From NCBI GenBank assembly GCA_009602725.1, contig WELB01000154.1:327855-351816 (forward strand): a DNA stretch of 23,962 nucleotides, given 5' to 3'. Origin of the DNA: Spirogloea muscicola (taxonomy: Eukaryota > Streptophyta > Zygnematophyceae > Spirogloeales > Spirogloeaceae). The notes beneath the pieces are model-generated. The model was not told where the DNA came from, did no database searches, and saw only the letters and a program-made list of their open reading frames with translations. Of the stretch, positions 16,431-23,962 are shown piece by piece (within the stretch, counting starts at the first letter, position 1; every line of letters begins with the position of its first letter). The position numbers were made by a program, and so were the translations under genes.

Positions 16431-16610
16431 TCTAGTTGGTGGCAGAAGGGCTTCGTATCTGACATCTAGTATTCAGGCATCGATTAGCGACCTTTATGTT
16501 TTGACCCGTGCTTACTGAGCGGGTCAATCTGCTGTAGGTTATGTAGGTCTTGAGATGTGCTTGCCTTTGTGCTTGGCCATTTCGCCTTCATTTGTTTCAA
16601 ATACACGAAT
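16431..16610 (+). mobile_element. LINE-B host copy, last segment with stop codon and 3' UTR
   Basis: Directly after LINE-A the sequence reads LVGGRRASYLTSS, then ASISDLYVLTRAY and a TGA at 16516-16518. This is the part of the LINE-B C-terminus missing from the segment ending at 12510. The 3' UTR follows (CAATCTGCTGTAGGTTATG, TGCTTGCCTTTGTGCTTGG, TTTCAAATACACG) and matches the antisense copies at 6268-6360 and 23126-23212. The perfect hairpin TTGACCCG (16501-16508) / CGGGTCAA (16520-16527) surrounds the stop. Confidence 0.92.
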
Positions 16611-16945
16611 TTTCTTCTTACGTCTTGCTGACTTTTAACAAGCCTTCCGTCGTCAGAGTCTCTCCGTCAGCTGCAGCAGCTCCGCAGCAGCCGCCTCCGC
16701 CGCAGCCGCCGCCTCAGGCAGCGCGAGCTCAACCCCCGCTCCCTCGATGCGGCTCGAAGCAGCGGCGTTGCGGGCTCGAGCGACGCGCTGCAGCGGCGAC
16801 GCCGCCTTTCCTGGACGGCCAGGAGCTGCGCAAGCTCCTGGAGGCTGCCCTCGAGCAGTGCGCCCTCAGCTCGTAGAAGAATATTAAGCGCGCGCCTGTC
16901 AAGCGACCCTGAGCCTGGCCCCGGGGTCCTCTGCTGGCCGGGTTG
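16611..16945 (+). other. Upstream region of the MINDY gene, with Pro/Ala-rich open frame
   Basis: Only about 335 bases separate the LINE-B 3' end from the MINDY start codon, so promoter and 5' UTR must lie here or inside the element. A + frame running out of the LINE-B tail is open to a TAG at 16874-16876, with a Pro/Gln/Ala-rich stretch and FLDGQELRKLLEAALEQCA. It might be an upstream ORF, a stray exon or chance. No TATA or other promoter motif is convincing. Confidence 0.35.
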
Positions 16946-19900
16946 ATGGCGGACGGGCCGAGCTTCACGCAGTGGGTGGACGTCAGTGTCGACAAGCACT
17001 TGAACAGCGTGTACAAGGTCAAGCGGATTGAGTTCCTTGGCCGGCACAACGTCCCCATCGTGCTGCAGAACGAGAACGGGCCCTGCCCGCTGCTAGCCAT
17101 CTGTGAGTTGCTCCTGCTTGGTTCTGCTGATTGACAGTCGCTGCCCCCTCGCTCGATGAGAGGTGCTGTTAGTGCCTGTGGCCCCCTGCAACAAACTTGT
17201 AATAGATACTCAGCAGTCTCTAGGGAACTCCATGAGCATCTATTTAGTTAAGGCACATCGAGAGAGCTTGAGTAAGGTGTTGTGTTTCTAGGTTTCTATG
17301 ACCTATCTCAAGGGCCAACACGGCATCACAGTACAAGCTTGGGAAAATGCAGGAGTAAATAGCAAAGTGTCTGTGTGTGCTTGGCGTTGGCTGCCGCAGT
17401 GCACGACTACGTCTGCAGCTGTTTTCAGCTGCCAGCCCTGTGCAACCTGCATGACGACTTAAAACAGATATCATCTGTGCAATTCCCTTGGCAGCCAATG
17501 TACTCCTCCTTCGAAACTGTATAAGCATCCATCCAGACTCTCCGGAGATCTCGCTCAGCGACCTACTCTCCCTGATTGCGGAGAGGTTGCTAGACACAAA
17601 CGTCGTCGCTCAGGTACTTGTGTGTAGGCGTGCGTGTCTTAAAGTATCATAAAGCAGCAGCTCAGCTAGACAGAATTGTTTGTTGTCATATTGGGGCAGC
17701 ACTGTCAAGCTGCCCTTTGGCTGCTCTGAGGCAGTGTCAAGACCACCTGTAGGCCTGGTGAACTTATGGGCTGCTTCCTCTGACTGATCTAGTGTACTAC
17801 TGTGTACTGCTGTGTTTTCCAAAGGGGAAGAGCCTTGAATATCTCAGAAACCAGCAGCAAAATATAGAGGATGCCATCTCGCGGCTCCCGCGACTAGCTA
17901 CCGGTATTGATGTCAATGTCCTATTCAGAAAGTAAGTGGCGGATGCCAGTAACATGCTATTTTTGCAATGCAGCAGCGACCACCTTCCTCTAGGGAGTGG
18001 TCAATCAATTTTCTATGCTAACCTGAATACACCATAATTTGCTCTGCTTGCTGAGTAGTGGCTCCACTTTTGGGAGTGACACGAGTGAAATAAACAGTAG
18101 CATGATTTAGGGCTGACTTTGGGTCAACTACTTCCTGGTCTGCAGGATCAACGACTTTGAGTTCACGCCAGAGTGTGCTATCTTTGATCTTCTAGATATT
18201 AGTTTGGTGCATGGTTGGATCATTGATCCACAGGTCAGCAACCCGTGCCTCTTGCATGCAGCATCTACTGTGTCCTGTGATTTCATTCCCCTTACCTTTA
18301 GCCCAGGTTGAGGCTCCACAACTTGTCTGTATGATACATTTTTGACTGGATGTGCAAGCGTACACTTGTACTGGCATTGGCTGCATTGCTGCTAAAGTAC
18401 AGGATGTCTACGGTTCTTGTCTTTGCTTCATGACTTATATGAGCTGAGGATGCAGGATTCTGCAACTTTCGAAGCAATTGGGAATTCTTCATACAATCAG
18501 ATCCTTGAGAAGCTGGTGGCTCTCCAAGTTGCTCAATCGGACCAAAAGGCTGGCACATCTGGTGCAACTTCTATTCCTCTCCGGAAATCGTTCGGCAGGT
18601 CTTTCAGCACCAGGATGGCAGAAGCGTCGCAGCCCAAGTTATTGCGGTCGACTTCTGGTGACCTAGTGCGGCGCACGAAGTTGGTGCTTCCTCCTCGCAG
18701 GTCTGGTGACTTTTCAAGAGAGCTGCAAATTCACAACGATGTTGCTGCGCCAGCGGTCGTTACAGTCCGAGGTGCTCAGGACTTGCCCAGTCCGCATGCA
18801 ACATTCACCAGAGAAGCGGAGGGTGACATGAACAAGCCAGGTGACGAGACTGAGGCAGCTCAAGCTACGTCCATTACCAGCGAGCACAGCCAGGCAGGTC
18901 ATGCAAACTCAAGCATTGGCTTATTTAGAAGTATGCAACCTGGCTCAGAGGATTCTCAGACTTCGGAGCCAGCTGGAATGGCGGGGCCTGGAGTTGATGA
19001 TGTACAGGATAGGCTATCAACAGTGACCTGTACTGATGCGAGAAGAGCACTCCAAGCTGAAGCTGTCAACCCAAGTCAGGTTGATATAATTTGATATACA
19101 AGATGCGATCAGGAATCTGCGATTGCTCCTGCCACATTCTGCATGTATGTGTCCGATAATGTATCGCTTTGTTGCTCTGCCATGTTGCCTACCAACATGT
19201 CATAGATGTCAAGACCACTGGCACATCAGGAAATCAGAGCGACAATAATAGAATATCACCAAGTTTGGAGCAATGTTGCCTCTCCAGGAGCTTGTAAACA
19301 CATCGATCTTGAATGATCCTGGACCGACAAGTGCGTCATCAAGAAGGTCAACATCTGAGCAACTGTTGGATGATGGCCTTGAAGATAGTGTACCTTTAGC
19401 ATTCAAACCGGATCCTGCCCTTGCACTTGGTAGAGACCATGAGCAGGCAGGCTCACGTGATTTGAACCTGGAAGATTTCAGCAAACAGGATGTCTCTGAA
19501 GTCACCAAGGAGCAAGGCTTGTCTGACACACAGCCAAAATCAGGCCTGTCGTGGCTCCAGCAGAGAAGCACTGAGCCAGCAGCTTCCAGCAGCCTTCCAC
19601 CCTCACCTAGATCCTGGGGAGAAGGATTGTCATCAACAACCCCAACGGTAGCCAATTCACAACACCCATCAGCATCGCCAGGAGTCAGCACCCTTGGAGA
19701 ATCCGCAACCAGCCCTCCTCCTAGATCACCAAGATCTGGTGGTTTCTCTGGACTGGGTGGCCTAGGTGCCTTCTTGACTTCTCCGGGTGACCATGCAAGC
19801 AGCACAGGACGGGGATGGTCAGCAGGTGATGTCAGTATGTCTTCAGAATCAAGCATTCATGCAGACAGCACACAGCAAGTGGCGCCAATTTTGTCAAAGA

Positions 19901-22812
19901 CGCTCAGCAAAGTTGATACATCATTGTTGGCCAAGGTTTTCATGAATGACGACATTGAGGACAAATACGACCACGATACAGTGGGCCCCCAAACAAGTGT
20001 CAGTGAGACACAGACTGAGTTAGCGGAAGCCCTGTCAGAGTGCTGCCCCAAGGGAGAGGTAGCATCCACCTCAGTGTCAACTGGAGGACAGGCTGCTGAT
20101 GAGCAACTCGTGAAGGCTAATCAAGACGGTAGACTGCCCAACATAGATCCTACTTGCTTTCTCATTCCTCCAGCTTAAAGATTGTGAGGGCAACATTCAC
20201 TACAAGCGATGTTTTGAGCAACTTATGCATCTCGCAACACCCATGCAGGCCTTATTGCTGAGAGCTTCCTGGAAGGCACGGCCAGCCAGCTTACTTACTT
20301 TGGGTGTGTCATCATCTCCCTTTTACGTTTCTTTCAAGTACGCATCACAAGTACGAGCATTATTGAAGCATAGTAACTCAGTCTTGTTTCATTTCATAGC
20401 CTGTAAGGTCGTGCAGGGCTACTGTTGAGTATTTACTTTGCACATCATGATCTTAAAAACAGTTGCCTGTTCAGAAGACTGATGGATGCTGGCCTTACTT
20501 GAGGTAATGCAGGCTCTTCAAGCTGCAGGAAGGAATCAAGGAGCGGGAGCTGTGTGTATTCTTCCGGAACAACCACTTCAGCACTCTGTTTAAGGTTGGA
20601 CTTCTTCTTTGTAACTGGTTTCTTTTGCTCTTGTATGTCCAGACAAGTACTTAGCTCTTGCACTTCTTGGCTACTTTCGGTCTACTGGCTGATCTGAAAG
20701 CTCGATCCAGATGAGACTGAACCCGAATCCTCTTGAGACAAATGTTCTAAGACATTTTTGTTCTTCATACAGATTGACAACAATCTGTACCTTCTGGCCA
20801 CAGACCAAGGGTACATGAATCAGCCCGACATAGTATGGGAGCGATTGCGAGAGGTGAGCGACCTTATGAATGACATTTTGTCCAGTTTGCTGTAGGCTAT
20901 TGACTTGTGAGGAGCTTGTGAGGCGGCAGTGTGATGGTCCACGTCTTTAAGGACTTAGAAGCAATTGAGCAGGGAGTCTATCTAGGGAGTGAATGACTTA
21001 CTGCTCTTCATCTTCAACAGTGTCTCAGTTTACCTGCATGATAGATGCAGAAAAGGCAGAGGTGCCAGAGTTAGAGCGTGCATTCGTTTTAAACATCAGT
21101 CCCATGTACCAAGTGACTGCAATGAACAGCATGAGCTCAGTGCCATTTGTCATGGTTCAGATGTTTGCTGAATATGTGCTGTCTCTGCACCAGGTTCTTA
21201 TGCATGTTCAGTTGGCAATAAAATTTTAATGCAGGTAGACGGAGACACCGTTCTTGTTGACAGCACCTTCTGCCCTTACAAGCCAAGCTTTGATCTTCCA
21301 GAGCAGCTGTGGCAGGACATTTCTACAGACAGTACTTCTGCTGTGAGTGATTCACGCTTAGCACCAATGGCTACTGACTTCCACATCAAGGTCGTGACGA
21401 AGTCAAAGTTTGTCTGCATATGCCCTGGCTATGTTGAACACATAAGATGGATGGAAGAACCGGCAAGAGAAATTGCTCAGATGCATGACCCCTTATTTGT
21501 AAGAGGCATCAGTAAGTGCATGTCCATCCTCAGTCATTGCTTGTAGGGGCGTCTGACAGGCAATTGGTTTTCCATCACTGCAAAGCTAGGTGGTCAGCAT
21601 TGACATTCTGTCAGCGAACAGCTCTCATCCACCTAATGTCAGGTCCTTGGTGATGCAGAAGCTCGGGAGTCAGTCTGTCTCCACCACTGGCCCTGCCACA
21701 GAAGATGTTTCTTCAGAGCAGAGGCATCATACATCAGGGGCTGCAGAGTCTGCGTACAAGTACGTCCTGTGCACTCAGATTTAGCTTACTACCTCACATG
21801 CATGACGTCCTTCAGAGGGGCGCCTTGCATCTCCTAAGGACAATGCATTACTATCCAGCAGCATTGGCCGCAGCATTTTACAAGGACCACTGTCAGGCAT
21901 CATTAGATGCTCTCTAGAAATTGGGCAGGACTTTCCAGCTGTCAGATACCAGATGCTTTTGTCCAGCCACGTCTGGGCTCCTTAAGTGCCCACATTGTTT
22001 GAACGTTGTTGAATGAATGGTCCTGTGGCACCGCTGACTACGCTGACTACTTGTTGCACTGATAAGTCTGTGGCCTGCTTTCTAGGCAGGCTCACTTGTG
22101 TGCCATGTGTGCTTTGCAGTGTTGTGCTTTGGAATCTCTTCATATCTTGCCCTACTATTGACAGCTGGACCATGGCTGGTGTATCTCTTGCAGTGCAGAC
22201 TTACAGCTGGCTATGGCTCTCCAGGAGCAGGAGCTACAGCAGGAACACATGCGTTCTGTTTCTCAGCAGGAGGTCGCTGGTCGCAGCAACCCGCCCAGCA
22301 GCAAGGCTTCACCACGTACAAGAAGTCGCCTCTCTGTGGTATGCATCACAGCTCTTCTCTGCCATAAGCTTAGATATCTTGCAGACCACTGGACTGCCAT
22401 GATTGAGGATCCTGGAGATCCTCAAGCTCCTGATTCTCGAGATGCAGAGCAACAACACGAACAACTTTCTTCACCCATGATCATAAGACCAGGAGCCACA
22501 TTTGCAAGGGGCGTTTTGGTAGTTGGAAGTTGCAATGCTTGGTTGAGGCTGAGGGTGAGGCAAGAGCTGTGCTGCTATCTTCGTAACTTAAAATAATATC
22601 GTGACACTAGACCTCTTACGCGGGTGAGGTTTGCACGTCGGCAATGTGTCAGCAGCAGCCAAAGTCTGTGAGCACCTGGGCAAGGCCAGCCCACTAAGTT
22701 TTGTTGTGCTTATGGTGGGGCCTCCCAGGATCCTGGAGTGGCCAAAGCTGGAGGCACAAGCCAGCCTCACAGGCTCAAGGTGGACAAGAAAAAGGACTGC
22801 TGTATCATGTAG
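16946..22812 (+). CDS. MINDY: MINDY-family (DUF544) deubiquitinase with MIU-like helix and CaaX box
   Basis: MINDY enzymes are cysteine proteases that trim Lys48-linked ubiquitin chains. Exons with matching phases: 16946-17102, 17495-17613, 17825-17931, 18146-18233, 18456-19079, 19288-20128, 20249-20303, 20513-20594, 20773-20853, 21235-about 21342 (possibly to about 21512), an exon near 22194-22340 and a last exon 22729-22812. Exon 6 uses a weak GTTGAT donor before it. Key sites: FLGRHNVPIVLQNENGPC (oxyanion Q41, nucleophile C47), LVHGWIIDPQ (catalytic H150), KERELCVFFRNNHFSTLFK, LYLLATDQGYMNQPDIVWE and VDGDTVLVDSTF. DLQLAMALQEQELQQE is MIU-like, and the protein ends KKKDCCIM, a CaaX box expected to be farnesylated. 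About 450 Ser/Thr-rich residues (roughly 190-640) interrupt the catalytic domain. Exons between 21343 and 22193 are unresolved. Confidence 0.95.
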
Positions 22813-23105
22813 GCGGCAACGCTCCGCTCAATCTATTCCATCTGGCTCCTGCAATTACAAGACACTGGCAGCCAGCCGGTGGCGGCATGCCTTGGTTATG
22901 TTGCAAGAGAGCTTGCTGGGCGCACTCAGGGCGTTCGGCGGTGTAGGGGGTACTAGGCGCTCATTGTGCTGCAGTGCCGGGGGGCACGCTGCAGGAGATG
23001 GCATCAGTCAGTCCCAGGGAGTAAGGGGGGCGCAGTGCAGTCCGAGTGCAGGCGTTGGGGTGGTGCTCCAGGGTGGTGGCAGCGCCCCTGGAGAATTGCG
23101 AGTGG
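22813..23105. other. Downstream of MINDY, no assigned feature
   Basis: This is GC-rich and G-rich sequence after the MINDY stop, probably its 3' UTR and spacer. Overlapping + and - frames are open here, but they look like frame shadows with no recognisable motif. Confidence 0.4.
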
Positions 23106-23107
23106 CA

Positions 23108-23397
23108 AGTGGCTACAATAAACGTGGAAAATTGCGTGTATCTGAAAGAAACGAAGGCCAAATGGCCAAGTGCAAAGGCAAGCACATCTAAATACCTATA
23201 TAACCTACAGAATTTTGACCAGCTCAGTAACCACGGGTCAAAACATGCAGGTTGCTAATTGATGCCTGAATACTAGATGTCAGATACGAAGCCCTTCTGC
23301 CACCAACTAGATCTCGCCCAGCTTTCTGGTGCAAAGCATCAGCCTTGAGCACGCTGCAACCATGCCGAAACTCGTCTCTCTCGCAAGAACGACAAAT
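23108..23397 (-). mobile_element. LINE-B, 5'-truncated antisense copy
   Basis: On the minus strand it reads the C-terminal codons around the uninterrupted site (GCTGGGCGAGATCTAGTTGG), then GTGGCAGAAGGGCTTCG and the stop within the conserved hairpin (23215-23241, one stem mismatch). The 3' UTR ends TTTCAGATACACGC. It is shorter than the copy at 6264-6735, with the 5' end near 23397. Single-base differences and small gaps against the other copies break its frame. Confidence 0.85.
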
Positions 23398-23439
23398 GGG
23401 TGCTTATAAATCCATAGGAGCCGCCAGAGGAAGTTCGTT

Positions 23440-23740
23440 CTTTCAGAGGGGGCGAGGGCTGTAATATGCCAGCCCAAAGTGAACAAGGTCCGAAGGGCCT
23501 GAAGACGCTAATAAAGAAATGGAAAGAGCTCGCCCATTGAGGATAGGGACTGGTTGGTAGCTGCTTTGTTTCTTTGTGTGCTTGTTTTTCTTAGCGCTTC
23601 CCCTGGCCCCCTTCTCGTATTCTGTTCATTCTTTTTTGGGCTGGCTTTTCCAGCTGGAAAAGCGCGGAAAAACGCGGCCAGATTATTGGTGGCTGTGAGA
23701 GGCCAGCCCAACGGGATGGACAAGGTCTGAAGTTGCTGGA
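23440..23740. repeat. LINE-A tail fragments, antisense then sense, head to head
   Basis: Antisense pieces carry GCCAGCCCAAAG (about 23469) and AGCTCGCCCATTGAGGATAG (23528-23547). A sense tail follows at once from about 23553 (GTAGCTGCTTTGTTTCTTTG) to GGGCTGGCTTTTCCAGC near 23639-23655, where it breaks off into GGAAAAGCGCGGAAAAACGC. A further antisense hairpin arm (GAGGCCAGCCCAACGG) is at about 23699. Repeated insertion or inversion among tails explains this best. Confidence 0.7.
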
Positions 23741-23753
23741 GTGCTAAATACTA

Positions 23754-23848
23754 CGCTGGGCGCTCGGTGGCTCGAGCTGCTCACCCAGCTCGCCCGCCAC
23801 ACCATCGCCCGGCGCTTCCATGGGGAGCCGGTTGACTTCCCTGCAGCC
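23754..23848 (+). mobile_element. 95-bp internal LINE-A fragment identical to 16038-16132
   Basis: Every base of 23754-23848 equals 16038-16132 by eye, covering the codons for ALGARWLELLTQLARHTIA through VDFPAA. It has neither the 5' end nor the 3' end of the element, so it is not a simple truncated insertion. It lies directly next to the 3' end of an antisense LINE-B copy (about 23863 onward). Confidence 0.93.
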
Positions 23849-23862
23849 AGAAATGCGTGTAT

Positions 23863-23962
23863 ATTAAGAGATGGGGAGGCCATGTGTGGCCAAGTACAAA
23901 GGCAAGCACATTGGATGGACAAATGTACGTCACCTGCTGCTAAGCTGACCCGCTCAGTAACC
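23863..23962 (-). mobile_element. LINE-B antisense copy running off the window end
   Basis: On the minus strand the window begins GGTTACTGAGCGGGTCAG, the GY codons, stop and right hairpin arm of LINE-B. A diverged 3' UTR follows (TGTGCTTGCCTTTGTACTTG, GGCCACACATGGCC) to ATACACGCATTTCT. The coding part lies beyond the window. Confidence 0.8.

Noticed and set aside
22631-23191. 186-codon + frame after MINDY
   Set aside because: The neighbouring frame carries the family-typical KKKDCCIM end of MINDY, so this frame is a shadow there and spacer sequence beyond.
1-23962. CRISPR array, bacterial operon, tRNA or rRNA genes
   Set aside because: There are no regularly spaced repeats, no Shine-Dalgarno-led gene strings, and no cloverleaf or rRNA sequence that I could recognise. 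The genes are intron-bearing.

Overview
The window reads as nuclear DNA of a green alga. Genes have many short introns with GT donors and TGCAG-type acceptors. Two genes start with GC-rich, transit-peptide-like exons, and the NEET and GPI1/PIGQ homologues resemble land-plant forms. Assignments come from reading translated motifs by eye. No database search was run, and exon borders come from splice signals and reading-frame phase.

Four host genes are recognisable, all on the + strand: (1) a small plastid-type NEET (CDGSH-class) 2Fe-2S protein in three exons at 980-1880, whose cluster motif reads CNGAH instead of CDGSH; (2) a short DUF1517 / FLAP1-like thylakoid protein in three exons at 3389-4655, lacking the usual C-terminal domain; (3) PIGQ/GPI1, a subunit of the enzyme that starts GPI-anchor synthesis, from 7347 to about 10.4 kb; (4) a MINDY-family (DUF544) Lys48-chain deubiquitinase at 16946-22812, with a very long low-complexity insert inside its catalytic domain, a C-terminal MIU-like helix and a terminal CaaX box. 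They share no obvious pathway.

The rest is dominated by two related non-LTR retrotransposon families, called LINE-A and LINE-B here. LINE-A has a long ORF (to 16309) with two N-terminal C2H2-type fingers, a reverse transcriptase (FADD), a CCHC knuckle and a C-terminal restriction-like endonuclease. This is the R2/NeSL/Utopia type of architecture, and no APE endonuclease is seen. LINE-B is seen only as 5'-truncated copies: one + copy hosting other insertions (11915-16610) and three antisense copies (6264-6735, about 23108-23397, 23863 to the window end). Short LINE-A 3' tails with a GGGCTGG/CCAGCCC hairpin are scattered across the window.

The clearest new structure is a nested insertion. One LINE-B copy was hit twice by LINE-A within about 50 bp of original sequence: once by a 186-bp 5'-truncated tail with a 7-bp target-site duplication, and once by the 3.9-kb element, which sits in the codons for the LINE-B C-terminal RAL/VGG motif. 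Two antisense LINE-B copies in the same window show uninterrupted versions of that site. The long ORF runs in frame from the LINE-B remnant into LINE-A with no ATG near the junction. A separate 162-bp LINE-A tail at 631-792 has a clean 10-bp duplication.

Stretches 1881-2750, 4656-5985, 10410-11140 and 22813-23105 hold no feature I can assign with confidence.
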